Shown here: piece by piece, positions 17,482 through 26,316 of the stretch | Numbering within the stretch: position 1 is the stretch's first letter | How the letters are laid out: the number at the start of each line of letters is the position of its first letter | Origin: JAJZEO01 sp964350315 | GTDB lineage: Bacteria > Chlamydiota > Chlamydiia > Chlamydiales > 2-12-FULL-49-11 | Length of the DNA: 64,000 bases | Assembly: GCA_964350315.1 (NCBI GenBank) | Contig: CAYGJD010000004.1 | Span: 73,805-137,804, forward strand | Reading direction: 5' to 3' | Translations under genes and position numbers: made by a program | Notes under the pieces: model-generated | Seen by the model: only the letters and a program-made list of their open reading frames with translations | Databases searched by the model: none | Told to the model about the DNA's origin: nothing

Positions 17482-18840
17482 TTAACCAAGCACTTTTTGA
17501 ACTGCTTCATGGAGGCGAGAAACAGGTAAAATGGCAAGTTTAGTGTTGAGTTTTTTTAATGAATTTCTCTTTGGGATCAATGCACATTTAAATCCCATAT
17601 GTTCTGCTTCTTTAAGTCGGCTCTCTATACGAGGCACAGAGCGAATTTCACCACTTAATCCAACCTCTCCAATCACAATAGTTGATTTATCAATTGGTTT
17701 TGAAGCAAACGATGATGCTATCGCAAGGATGATTGCAAGGTCTGTTGCAGGCTCTTTTACACGAAGACCTCCTGCAATTGAAACAAAAACATCAAGGTTC
17801 TGAAAATGATAGCCGACTCTTTTTTCTAATACAGCTAAAAGCAGGGCAAGTCTGTTTTGATCGATGCCATTGGCGCGCCTTGATGATGTTGAAAAAGCAG
17901 CCGTTGATACTAGCGCTTGTATTTCAATTAAGATTGATCTAGTTCCTTCCATTGTTGGAACAATCGCAGAACCTGTTGCTTCAGAAGACCTTTCTTGTAA
18001 AAAAATTGCAGATGGATTAGGTACTTCTTCAAGCCCTTCTTCTCCCATTTGAAACATTGCAATTTCATCTGTTGGTCCAAATCGATTTTTTCTTGCTCGC
18101 AACATTCTATATCCGTGATCTGGGTCTCCTTCAAATTCAAGCACAGTATCTACAATATGTTCTAAAATTCGAGGTCCAGCAATCTCCCCTGTTTTGGTTA
18201 CATGTCCAATAACAAAAGTTGTGATCCCCTTTTTCTTAGCAATGTGCATACATTCCATTGCAATTTCTTTGACTTGCACAGGAGATCCGGGAAGAGAAGG
18301 AACATCACCTTTATAGACAATTTGTATCGAATCAATGATTAGAACATCTGGCTTTACATTATCAACTTGCGCAGAAATATTATCAAAAAGCGTCTCTGCT
18401 AAAAGATAAATTTCTCCTCCTTTTATCCCGAGCCTCGAAGCTCTTAGTGATGTTTGTTCAGCTGACTCTTCTCCACAAACATAAAGAATTTTTTTTCCGG
18501 TCTTAGCAAATTGGTTTGCAATCATAAGCATTAAGGTTGATTTACCTATTCCAGGATCTCCGCCAAGAAGAGTGAGTGATCCAACAACAACTCCCCCTCC
18601 CATAAGTCGGTCAAACTCTCCCATCCCTGTATCACCTCTTGCAAGGTTTAGTGAGCCTACTTCTGAAATTTTCACAGGTTTTGATGCTGCTTCTGATGTG
18701 AATCTTTGTGCCGAAACAACTGCTTCTAAAAACTTCTCAACTGTACCCCAATTTTTGCAAGCCATGCAACTGCCACTCCACTTTACCTGTGCATGCCCAC
18801 ATTCTATACAAACCCACTTCTCTTTTTGTTTTACAGCCAC
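17482..18840 (-). CDS. radA: DNA repair protein RadA (Sms)
   Basis: A 452-residue RecA-like branch-migration ATPase. Visible parts are the N-terminal zinc finger (CIECGH ... CMAC, Cys at about 11, 14, 25 and 28), Walker A GGDPGIGKST (about 93-102), the RadA-specific RKNRFG motif, and the C-terminal Lon-protease-like domain. The start is GTG overlapping the rnc stop by one base (TAGTG), so it is translationally coupled to rnc. The rnc-radA order is conserved in Chlamydia. Confidence 0.95.
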   Translation of the reverse strand: MAVKQKEKWVCIECGHAQVKWSGSCMACKNWGTVEKFLEAVVSAQRFTSEAASKPVKISEVGSLNLARGDTGMGEFDRLMGGGVVVGSLTLLGGDPGIGKSTLMLMIANQFAKTGKKILYVCGEESAEQTSLRASRLGIKGGEIYLLAETLFDNISAQVDNVKPDVLIIDSIQIVYKGDVPSLPGSPVQVKEIAMECMHIAKKKGITTFVIGHVTKTGEIAGPRILEHIVDTVLEFEGDPDHGYRMLRARKNRFGPTDEIAMFQMGEEGLEEVPNPSAIFLQERSSEATGSAIVPTMEGTRSILIEIQALVSTAAFSTSSRRANGIDQNRLALLLAVLEKRVGYHFQNLDVFVSIAGGLRVKEPATDLAIILAIASSFASKPIDKSTIVIGEVGLSGEIRSVPRIESRLKEAEHMGFKCALIPKRNSLKKLNTKLAILPVSRLHEAVQKVLG

Positions 18841-19544
18841 TATTGTTTCTCCTGCTTTTCTATCGCATCTTTAGCCGCACTCATCTCAGCCTCTTTTCGA
18901 CTCATTCCAACACCTTTACCAACAACCTGATTCTGAACCTTAACACTTACGTGAAAGTGTTTCTTATGTGCTGGCCCTTCTTCTTTTGTCGTAATGTAGG
19001 TGGGCAATTCATGCCGCTCTTTTTGAGCTCTTTCTTGCAACTCTTTTTTCCAATTTCTTTTTGGAAAAGATGTTTTTTGTTCTAATAATTCTTGAAAATG
19101 TTTCAGAAAAAACAAACGTGCTTTTTCATACCCCCCATCAATATATATAGCACCTAAAACTGCTTCAAATAGATCTGCTAATATTGAACTTTCTTGAAGA
19201 GATTTTTTTTCCCCTTTTCCAACAAGACAATAACTTTCAATATCAAGGATCTTTGTATATTGCATAAGAGAATCTGAATCAACAATTTGCTCTTTAAGTT
19301 GTGTTAATTCACCTTCCGATAGCTCAGAAAAAGAATCAAATAGAAAGGACGTAACGATCAAACTTAAAACAGAATCACCTAGAAATTCAAGACGCTCATT
19401 GTCTCCTCGATTATCTTTAATTTTATCGAGATAAAACGATCTATGTATAAAGGCTGCTTTTAACAACTCAGGATTGTTAAATTTGTATCCTAACTTTTCT
19501 TCAATTTCTTGAACTTTATCTTTGAATTGATTGGCGTCTTGCAT
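18840..19544 (-). CDS. rnc: Ribonuclease III
   Basis: A 234-residue double-strand-specific endoribonuclease. The catalytic signature NERLEFLGDSVLSLIV and the second acidic cluster LADLFEAVLGAIYIDGG form the RNase III domain. The C-terminal third (FHVSVKVQNQVVGKGVGMSR ... AAKDA) is a dsRNA-binding domain. It processes rRNA precursors and structured mRNAs. First gene of the rnc-radA unit. Confidence 0.95.
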   Translation of the reverse strand: MQDANQFKDKVQEIEEKLGYKFNNPELLKAAFIHRSFYLDKIKDNRGDNERLEFLGDSVLSLIVTSFLFDSFSELSEGELTQLKEQIVDSDSLMQYTKILDIESYCLVGKGEKKSLQESSILADLFEAVLGAIYIDGGYEKARLFFLKHFQELLEQKTSFPKRNWKKELQERAQKERHELPTYITTKEEGPAHKKHFHVSVKVQNQVVGKGVGMSRKEAEMSAAKDAIEKQEKQ

Positions 19545-19612
19545 ACTCCTATATTCTTTCTTTTTTCTCTTTTAGTGCAAGGGTTAATCCTTAGTCATTT
19601 ATTTGAAATAAA

Positions 19613-19641
19613 TTGGACTTTAATTATGTTTTATTTAAATT
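19613..19641 (+). promoter_or_regulatory. Possible promoter for the ATP-grasp gene
   Basis: TTGGAC (19613-19618) and TAAATT (19636-19641) are spaced by 17 bases in the divergent rnc / ATP-grasp region. The -35 is good and the -10 is imperfect. If used, transcription would start near 19648. That disfavours the GTG at 19651 as the start codon and favours ATG at 19684 or 19699. Confidence 0.35.
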
Positions 19642-19698
19642 AAATCAGCAGTGTTCTATACGAAAATTTACAATAACGAACAAATGATATTAGTTAAT

Positions 19699-20883
19699 AT
19701 GGAAATAGTGAATAAAAGAATTCTTCTTACAAATGGGCGTTCCCCTATGACCCTTTACCTTGCAAGATTACTTCATTCCGCAGGTCATGAAGTCTATGTC
19801 ACAGACCCTCAGAAGTTTCATTATTGTAAATTTTCAAATTGTGTGAAAAAAAACTATCGAGTTCCCTCTCCTAGATTTCAACCAGAAGAACATATTAAAG
19901 AACTTGCAAGAATTGTAGAAGATGAGAAGATCGACTTAGTCATTCCAACTTGGGAAGATGTTTTACTCGTTTCTAAGCACAAAGATAAGTTCAACAAACG
20001 GTGTAAATTATTTGTTACAGACTTTGACCTTCTTGCTAAAGTACATAACAAGGGAAGCTTTATCAAGCTTCTCGATCAATTAGGTTTTGAAACACCACGA
20101 ACTCAAATTATACGATCAAGAGAAGAACTCCTTGCTGTCGATATGGATCTATTTGCCTTAAAACCAGGATTCTCAAGAAGTTCAAAAAGTGTATTTAAAG
20201 TAAGAAAAGGGGGCCCTTTACCTGATATTCACCCTTCAAAAAGCGAAGAGTGGATTGCACAAGAGTGGCTGATTGGCAATATTTTTTGTTCTTATACCCT
20301 TTGTCATGAAGGAAAAATCTCTGCTCATTCTTTATATCCAATGGAATTCATTCGTGAAAACAGCAAAAAAACAAATGCAAACAGCGGGAGTTTTTGCCTC
20401 TCATTTTCCTCAATCGAACACGAAGGCATTTTTAAATGGACAGAAGAGTTTGTGAGAAAAACTCATTTTACAGGACAAATTGCTTTTGATTTTGTTGAAC
20501 ATCCATCAGGACAAATTTATGCATTTGAATGCAATCCCCGCTTAACAAGCGGAGTCACTCTTTTTCATGCAAAAGATCGTCTTGATAAAGCTTTTTTCAA
20601 TCACTGCGAACCGTTGATTAAAGCTCCTAAAGAATCTATGAAGCAAATTTTTCTAGGAATGCTAGTTCTTGGTTGGCAGCCAGCACTAATCTGTAAAAAG
20701 GTTAAACTTTACCTTACAAAACTTGTGCTTGCAAAAGACATTATCTTCAACAAGCATGATGTTAAGCCATTTCTTTTCCAACCTTTTATCATGTCTAAAA
20801 TTCTCTGGATTAGTTTTTCTAGCAAGAATTCTATCCCCGCATCATTTACAGATGATCTTGACTACAACGGTGAAAAGGCATAA
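19699..20883 (+). CDS. ATP-grasp ligase-like protein, substrate unknown
   Basis: A protein of about 394 residues with a Rossmann-like preATP-grasp start (KRILLTNGRSPMTLYLARLL), a central ATP-binding region (LFALKPGFSRSSKSVFKV), and the ATP-grasp magnesium site region (GQIAFDFVEHP ... FECNPRLTSG), where E-x-N-P-R is typical of carboxylate-amine ligases. It resembles uncharacterised CPSase-like ATP-grasp enzymes that join a carboxylate to an amine or thiol. Possible starts are GTG 19651, ATG 19684 and ATG 19699; the last gives the most family-like N terminus. The protease and dapL genes follow on the same strand, but the gaps do not prove an operon. Confidence 0.75.
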   Translation: MEIVNKRILLTNGRSPMTLYLARLLHSAGHEVYVTDPQKFHYCKFSNCVKKNYRVPSPRFQPEEHIKELARIVEDEKIDLVIPTWEDVLLVSKHKDKFNKRCKLFVTDFDLLAKVHNKGSFIKLLDQLGFETPRTQIIRSREELLAVDMDLFALKPGFSRSSKSVFKVRKGGPLPDIHPSKSEEWIAQEWLIGNIFCSYTLCHEGKISAHSLYPMEFIRENSKKTNANSGSFCLSFSSIEHEGIFKWTEEFVRKTHFTGQIAFDFVEHPSGQIYAFECNPRLTSGVTLFHAKDRLDKAFFNHCEPLIKAPKESMKQIFLGMLVLGWQPALICKKVKLYLTKLVLAKDIIFNKHDVKPFLFQPFIMSKILWISFSSKNSIPASFTDDLDYNGEKA

Positions 20884-20945
20884 TCTCTCGAAATAAAGCG
20901 GGATAGACAAATCTGCTTAGAAACTGTTTTAGTGAATTCTAGTTT

Positions 20946-21803
20946 ATGCAAGTTTTTCGATTTGTTTTTCTTATTTTCCTCCCATTTTCATCACTGCAAA
21001 GTGTGATCTGCCGACACGATGTTCCAGAAACCCTCTATCTAAACTTTAGCAATCAAAAACAGTTTGCTCCAGTCGGATGTGTTAACTGCCGAGGATTAAG
21101 CTCTACAGGAACCCTTATCTCTCCTAGTACAGTTCTAGTCTCTGCACACGCTATTAGAAATAACGACATTGGATTTTTTCGTGTTTTCCACCCCATAAAA
21201 CAAAAAATCATCAAAGTCCAAGGAAGAACGATAAGACATAGTAACTACCACCGTGAAACTAATCTAAACAATCAAGTAGTCTCACTCTTTAATGACATTG
21301 GATTACTGATTCTTGACACTCCCATTAATGACATCGAACCTGCAAACCTGTGGTATGAAGAGGTAATTCAAAACACTTCTTGCATTGGTTGCGGCTTTGG
21401 AAAACCCGGAAACGGCCTCACTGGGCCAAAACCAAGCGACTTTATCAAAAGAGCCTTCACTAACTCAATAGAAGGCATTATCAACGATCCCAATTATGAC
21501 ACCTTTTATGCAATCATCTTCAATTCTCCAAACGACAATTTCCCTATAACACCTCTTGAAGGAATAGGTTCTGAAGGAGACAGCGGAGCTCCAATCTTCA
21601 TACAAGCACCAAATGAAAATTCCCCTATGGCACTCGAAGAAATTTTTGAATCCAAAGAATGTTTCAACAAGTCTTCTCCTTCTTCAGAATATGTCGTCGT
21701 AGGAATCCTAAATTTATTAGTGATGAAGGGTTTTTATCATTCATACAATACCATCCTTCCTATTGCAAATTTTCGTGAGTGGATTGAGGAAAATAAGCGT
21801 TAA
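20946..21803 (+). CDS. Secreted trypsin-like serine protease
   Basis: A 285-residue protein with an N-terminal signal peptide (hydrophobic residues 3-20). It is an S1-family fold with the complete triad: His68 in VLVSAHAI, Asp117 in FNDIGLLIL, and Ser213 in GSEGDSGAPIF. Eukaryote-like TAAHC and GDSGGP are slightly altered (SAHA, GDSGAP), as in many bacterial members. Cysteines at 45 and 48, and 146 and 149, may form disulfides. No PDZ domain is present, so it is not DegP/HtrA-like. Likely active in the periplasm or outside the cell. The substrate is unknown. Confidence 0.82.
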   Translation: MQVFRFVFLIFLPFSSLQSVICRHDVPETLYLNFSNQKQFAPVGCVNCRGLSSTGTLISPSTVLVSAHAIRNNDIGFFRVFHPIKQKIIKVQGRTIRHSNYHRETNLNNQVVSLFNDIGLLILDTPINDIEPANLWYEEVIQNTSCIGCGFGKPGNGLTGPKPSDFIKRAFTNSIEGIINDPNYDTFYAIIFNSPNDNFPITPLEGIGSEGDSGAPIFIQAPNENSPMALEEIFESKECFNKSSPSSEYVVVGILNLLVMKGFYHSYNTILPIANFREWIEENKR

Positions 21804-21860
21804 GAAGACATTGATCTTTTGATTGATAGAATACTTATATTTTGTTAATCTTTTCCCCTT

Positions 21861-23060
21861 ATGGCCTTGATAAATGAAAACCTGTTAAAAATTTCTAGAA
21901 AGTATCTTTTTCCAATTATTGAAGAAAAAAGAGATCTTTTAAAAAGTCGCGTATCTGACGACGAATTTGTCGATTTAGGCGTAGGCGATATCTCTATGCC
22001 AATTGCCCCTTCAATAGTCGCTGGATTGAAAGAGGCTGCTGATGAAGTTGGAGAAAAGGTTATTGGCTACGGCCCCTATCAAGGATATAGTTTTCTTAGA
22101 GAAGCAATTGCAAAAGTTGAGTACAATTTAGTGGAAATCTCTCCTGATGAAATTTTCGTTTCAGAAGGGATCAATGCTGATATTTGTGGCATGCAAGAGC
22201 TTTTCTCTACAAATTCAAAAGTTGGGATTATGGACCCTACTTACCCCGTTTATTTAGATTTAAATATCATGGCAGGCCGTGAACAGATTATAAAAATTCC
22301 CCTTACCTCCGAAAATCACTTTATTCCAGAACCTCCAAATGAGCGACTTGATTTCGTCTATTTAACGAGTCCATCAAATCCTACTGGTGTTGCTATGACG
22401 CGAACCGACCTTAAGAAATGGATTGATTGGGCAAAGGAAGTTGAATGTGTGATTTTTTTTGACGCTGCTTATGCAAGTTTTATACAATCCGCCGATGTCC
22501 CAAAAACAATTTATGAAATCGAAGGGGCAAGAGACGTTGCTATTGAATTCCGTAGTTTCTCAAAATCAGCTGGATTTACAGGAATTCGCCTTGGTTATTG
22601 CGTTGTCCCTAAAGAACTTGAAATAAAAAGCACAGATGGCAGAAATTTCAATCTGAATAAGTTATGGCTAAACAGACAATCTGTAAAAACTAACGGAGTT
22701 TCTTACCCCATCCAAAAAGCTGGCCTTGCAGCCCTGAGTCCAAAAGGGATTTCAGAATGCAATGAGCAAGTATTCTGTTATTTAAAAGGGGCAATGAAAA
22801 TTCGGAAAAGTCTTGAAAAAATGGGCTTTAGATGTGTTGGAGCCATCAACTCACCTTATATTTGGTGGGAAGTTCCAGGAGGAGACTCTTGGGAATGGTT
22901 TGATCGTCTATTGAACGTATGTTCTATTGTCTCTATTCCTGGCGAAGGATTCGGATCTTTTGGAGAGGGGTATATTCGACTCTCTGGTTTTGTGACTCCA
23001 GATGAGGCAGACCGGGCTGTAAAAAATTTAGAACGATTGGGAGCGATTCATGAAGATTGA
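21861..23060 (+). CDS. dapL: LL-diaminopimelate aminotransferase
   Basis: A 399-residue fold-type I PLP aminotransferase of the DapL group. Features are the opening LGVGDISMPI, GYGPYQGYSFLREAIA, LTSPSNPTGVAM, the FFDAAYASFI cofactor region, and the PLP lysine in FRSFSKSAGFTGIRLGY. DapL converts tetrahydrodipicolinate directly to LL-diaminopimelate, the route used by Chlamydiae and plants, feeding lysine and peptidoglycan synthesis. The next gene starts inside its last codons (11-base overlap), so the two are co-translated. Confidence 0.93.
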   Translation: MALINENLLKISRKYLFPIIEEKRDLLKSRVSDDEFVDLGVGDISMPIAPSIVAGLKEAADEVGEKVIGYGPYQGYSFLREAIAKVEYNLVEISPDEIFVSEGINADICGMQELFSTNSKVGIMDPTYPVYLDLNIMAGREQIIKIPLTSENHFIPEPPNERLDFVYLTSPSNPTGVAMTRTDLKKWIDWAKEVECVIFFDAAYASFIQSADVPKTIYEIEGARDVAIEFRSFSKSAGFTGIRLGYCVVPKELEIKSTDGRNFNLNKLWLNRQSVKTNGVSYPIQKAGLAALSPKGISECNEQVFCYLKGAMKIRKSLEKMGFRCVGAINSPYIWWEVPGGDSWEWFDRLLNVCSIVSIPGEGFGSFGEGYIRLSGFVTPDEADRAVKNLERLGAIHED

Positions 23061-23556
23061 GATCTCTCAAGAACTAAAACAGCTATTTAAAGAAGATGGT
23101 CTAGTCGTCATTGACGATTTAATTTCAAAGTCTCATTTTTCTCAATTATTCTTTCTTAAAACAGGAATCAATCATTTTCAAAAAAGCAAAAATATAGAGA
23201 AAATTCTTACGCACAAGAATATTGGAGAAGTTTTACATCAACTTACTGGTGAAAGACACATCCGTCTTGTGTATGATGAAGTTCTCTCAAAAGGCGTCGT
23301 TGACTATCACAACTTCCCTTTTCAAGGCCTACTTATTGCTATTTGCATTCCCCTTTCAGAAAACAAAGCTTACATTTTTGATGCAGACATAGATTTTACT
23401 GTCGAAGAAGAGTCTATTGCAGCAGTTTATGGCATCAACGAAACTCTTTTGATCAGACCAGAAAGCAATCTTGATTTATTAAAAACATACAAACAACGTG
23501 GCTATAATATAGGCGATCGCTTAAAAAGTAGCGACTCTCCCTTTGTCTACCGCTAG
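23050..23556 (+). CDS. Small protein with weak PhyH-dioxygenase-like N terminus
   Basis: A 168-residue protein that overlaps the dapL end by 11 bases and is followed 9 bases later by a PLP enzyme, so it is the middle of a three-gene operon. The start ELKQLFKEDGLVVIDDLIS resembles the first strand of phytanoyl-CoA dioxygenase-like proteins, but I see no H-x-D iron-ligand motif, so catalysis by that mechanism is doubtful. Function unknown. Its operon position suggests a role tied to the flanking PLP enzymes. Confidence 0.6.
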   Translation: MKIEISQELKQLFKEDGLVVIDDLISKSHFSQLFFLKTGINHFQKSKNIEKILTHKNIGEVLHQLTGERHIRLVYDEVLSKGVVDYHNFPFQGLLIAICIPLSENKAYIFDADIDFTVEEESIAAVYGINETLLIRPESNLDLLKTYKQRGYNIGDRLKSSDSPFVYR

Positions 23557-23565
23557 GAGTTTCTC

Positions 23566-24702
23566 TTGCTCAAGAAAAAAGCAGACGACCTTTTTTTTAA
23601 GTCGGCTTTTCAAAACTATCAACGTCAATTTCGCATGCTTTTTTGCGAGAAGTCGTCCTTATTGAATTTTGCCTCTTTTGACAGCATGAATCTTGTTGAA
23701 CACGAGCACGTTAGAAAAACTGGTGTTGAGTTTATGTCAAAATGGGGAATGGGAGACCTACCTTCAAGACCCGTTAATCAACTAGTAAATCTAAAACGAC
23801 ATGTCGAAAAGACTTTTGCTTCGATGACTCTTTTTGAAACAGCGACTATCTTAGACCTGCAACAAATTGTTCCAAGCCAAGTTATTCAAAGCCTCACGTC
23901 CCCTAAAACTTTGATCCTAAAACAAGATTCATTCGCATACTCTCCAACAAGACCTTCGTTGATCAAGAATTTTGACATCAGTAATGAATCCCACCTAACT
24001 TCGATTATCGAAAAAATAGATCGATCTAAGTTTGATACAATTATCATACTTGTTGAATCCATTTCATCAACTACAGGCAAAATCACTAACTTAAAGCAAC
24101 TAGGCACTCTCTCTAAAGCCTTGCGCGCATTTCTCATCGTTGATGACACAAACAGCTTCTCTGCAATGGGAAGACATGGTCTGGGACTTGCTTCAACTAT
24201 CCCTGGAATTGATCTTGTTTTCGGCTCTTTTGGTAAGACTTTTGGCAATTATGCATCATACGTCCTTTCTTCCAACCAAGTCAAAGACTTCGTATTAACT
24301 TCTTCCCCGTCAATCGCATCTGCGACAAACCTTTCCCCACTTATACTGGGTTTTGTTAAAGCCTCTCTAGACTTGCTCCCGACAATGGGAGAAAAACGAG
24401 CTCTTTTAAGTAAAAACACGAAGTTGTTCCGCGAACTTTTTATTAAAACAGGGTTGTCTCTTTCAGAAGGTGACTCTCATATCATTTCCCTCTCTTTTGA
24501 CAACCTGCTAGAACTAAAACACTTCAATTTTCACCTTTCAGAAAATCAATGCATCGCAAACACTTTTCGAATACAAGAAGATCATCTAAGGAAGCAAATT
24601 GCTCGATTCGTGATCAACTTAAACCACTCTACAAAAGAGTTAAGCAAACTCTCAACAATCCTCAGACGCCTACGTTTGGCTCCTTATTGCGAAGCTCTTT
24701 AG
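23566..24702 (+). CDS. Alpha-oxoamine synthase-like PLP enzyme (BioF/KBL family, divergent)
   Basis: A 378-residue fold-type I PLP protein with family landmarks LLNFASFDSMNL, LVESISSTTGKITNL, IVDDTNSFSAMGRHGLGL and the PLP-lysine segment FGSFGKTFGNYAS (K224). In typical BioF/KBL the cofactor strand reads D-E-A-H; here it is D-D-T-N, so the stacking His is replaced by Asn196. It condenses, or once condensed, an amino acid with an acyl-CoA or acyl-ACP. The product is not predictable. The start is TTG with AGGAG 6 bases upstream. bioA, bioD and bioB are not in the window. Confidence 0.75.
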   Translation: MLKKKADDLFFKSAFQNYQRQFRMLFCEKSSLLNFASFDSMNLVEHEHVRKTGVEFMSKWGMGDLPSRPVNQLVNLKRHVEKTFASMTLFETATILDLQQIVPSQVIQSLTSPKTLILKQDSFAYSPTRPSLIKNFDISNESHLTSIIEKIDRSKFDTIIILVESISSTTGKITNLKQLGTLSKALRAFLIVDDTNSFSAMGRHGLGLASTIPGIDLVFGSFGKTFGNYASYVLSSNQVKDFVLTSSPSIASATNLSPLILGFVKASLDLLPTMGEKRALLSKNTKLFRELFIKTGLSLSEGDSHIISLSFDNLLELKHFNFHLSENQCIANTFRIQEDHLRKQIARFVINLNHSTKELSKLSTILRRLRLAPYCEAL

Positions 24703-24761
24703 TCTTGAATTTATTTATTAATTAACTAAGATTTGTAATTAACCTTTATTAGAGTTTAATT

Positions 24762-25124
24762 ATGAATTTAATTCGAAAAATATCCCTTTTATTCCTTTTA
24801 TGCATTTCTCCAGTTTTTTCTGACCAAAACATCATCATTGAAGTTGAATTCGATGATGATGATGTGCCTATAGCTTCTTTAGAAAGTACTGATATTGAAG
24901 ACAGCATGATCACATTCGGATTCTCTCCCTCTATTTTTTCCGGAATTATTCCTCTTTATACGCTTCATCAAAGAGAGATCAGGCGAACATATCTAAATGC
25001 AAAAGAAGCGCTTAAGAGCAGAAAAATGCACATCTCTAAAAACAAACTCTATACTTTTCATGTAGAAAAGAAACAGAAAGAGAAGCAAATCACTTACTTT
25101 CTTACGATTGCGACAATTTTGTAG
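24762..25124 (+). CDS. Small secreted protein with acidic segment
   Basis: A 120-residue protein with a clear signal peptide (KISLLFLLCISPVFS, cleavage near residue 20), then an acidic stretch (EVEFDDDDVP) and a basic C-terminal half. No family recognised. Seven bases separate it from the next secreted-protein gene, so the two are probably co-transcribed. Confidence 0.65.
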   Translation: MNLIRKISLLFLLCISPVFSDQNIIIEVEFDDDDVPIASLESTDIEDSMITFGFSPSIFSGIIPLYTLHQREIRRTYLNAKEALKSRKMHISKNKLYTFHVEKKQKEKQITYFLTIATIL

Positions 25125-25130
25125 GGCGAT

Positions 25131-25694
25131 ATGAAAAGAATTCAAATACTCGCCATAACCCTATCATCCTTTGTAGGAATGTTCTTTCTGAATATACAAC
25201 AAAGTTATGCAAATACAAAATCTCTTACAATATCTATAAAAATCCCTGAGTTTGTTCTAGTAAACGTGGGAAGTACAAAATTTGAAAAGCTCAAAACAGA
25301 AAAAATATCTAAGAAAAAACACACTGGGTCATTATTTATTGGATCTACAACAGTTGAATACTTCAGAACTTCAGCAAATTACGCCGTAGTTCTTACTTTA
25401 GATCCGTCTCTTCCAATCTCATCATATTTGTCTCCTGATGGAAGATTTAAACTTGTTTCAACTAGCAGTCCAGAAAACTACATACTCATGTCAGTCACCT
25501 GCGTTCCAGATGATCATCACCATGCACATCCACTATATTATGATTCTTCCATTTTTCAATACGACCACCATGAGCATAACACCACTCAATCTTGTACAAT
25601 TGAGTTTGAATTGCCTGAAAGCGCTCTAAATAACGCCACTCAAAACACACTTTATAAAACAGTCCTTGCTGTTGAAATAAAAAGTATCAATTAG
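25131..25694 (+). CDS. Secreted beta-rich protein with His-rich, Cys-flanked loop
   Basis: A 187-residue protein with a signal peptide (about 1-27) and alternating beta-strand pattern throughout. A His cluster (DDHHHAHP and YDHHEH; His at about 129-133 and 146-149) is bracketed by Cys124 and Cys155, which could close a disulfide and present a metal-binding loop in the periplasm. The end of the protein (NTLYKTVLAVEI) resembles the final strand of neighbouring secreted proteins and of DUF4402-like or pilin-like beta-sandwiches. No family is certain. Confidence 0.7.
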   Translation: MKRIQILAITLSSFVGMFFLNIQQSYANTKSLTISIKIPEFVLVNVGSTKFEKLKTEKISKKKHTGSLFIGSTTVEYFRTSANYAVVLTLDPSLPISSYLSPDGRFKLVSTSSPENYILMSVTCVPDDHHHAHPLYYDSSIFQYDHHEHNTTQSCTIEFELPESALNNATQNTLYKTVLAVEIKSIN

Positions 25695-25748
25695 TTCTTT
25701 GGTTATATTTTCCTCTCTGTTAATAGAAAATTAAATGGGAGGTCATTT

Positions 25749-26303
25749 ATGAAGAAAATTTATAAGAAGCTACTCTTAGTTTCAATGTTATTTATAGGTC
25801 TTGCAGCAACAAAAATCCAAGCTGCGTCACAAGAAACTCTTACAGTTGTTTGCGTGATTGGAACAGAAATGCTTGTTAAGCTTGATCAAAATTTAATCCT
25901 TGCTGAAGTAGACGCAAAAGCAATCAAAGATGCAAAAAGCAACCCTTACTTATTGGGCGCTATCCAAGTTGGACTCTTTAACAACAATGCAAGTGGAACT
26001 GATAGCTTAAAAATCACATCTCCAAACTCAGAAGGCACCTTATTTCGCTCAATAAAGACAGATGGTTCCAATAAAGCTGTATATTTGTCTTTGACAACAG
26101 ATCATAACTCTCTTGGCATTAAGCTTGCAAAACCAATATCTGTTAATGCTGGCGACTCGATTCGTACATATGCTTCTGCTTTAGGGAGAATCATTGAGAA
26201 TGAAGTTCATAATCATACTTTCTATGCCGTAGCAAATGACAAAGGTTCGACTGATTCAGGAACTTATGAAGCAACAGTGCTATACACTTGGGTGAGTGCA
26301 TAA
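25749..26303 (+). CDS. Secreted beta-sandwich-like protein
   Basis: A 184-residue protein with a signal peptide (KKLLLVSMLFIGLAATKIQA, cleavage about residue 25). The mature part is Ala/Ser/Asn-rich and beta-patterned, ending SGTYEATVLYTWVSA, a G-x-Y-x-A-x-(V/I)-x-(V/L)-x-x-x terminal strand often found in surface beta-sandwich domains. It has a strong GGGAGG ribosome site. I infer a periplasmic or surface structural protein. It is similar in size and layout to the convergent gene at 26317, to which it may be distantly related. Confidence 0.65.
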   Translation: MKKIYKKLLLVSMLFIGLAATKIQAASQETLTVVCVIGTEMLVKLDQNLILAEVDAKAIKDAKSNPYLLGAIQVGLFNNNASGTDSLKITSPNSEGTLFRSIKTDGSNKAVYLSLTTDHNSLGIKLAKPISVNAGDSIRTYASALGRIIENEVHNHTFYAVANDKGSTDSGTYEATVLYTWVSA

Positions 26304-26316
26304 GTTAAGTTGCTTC

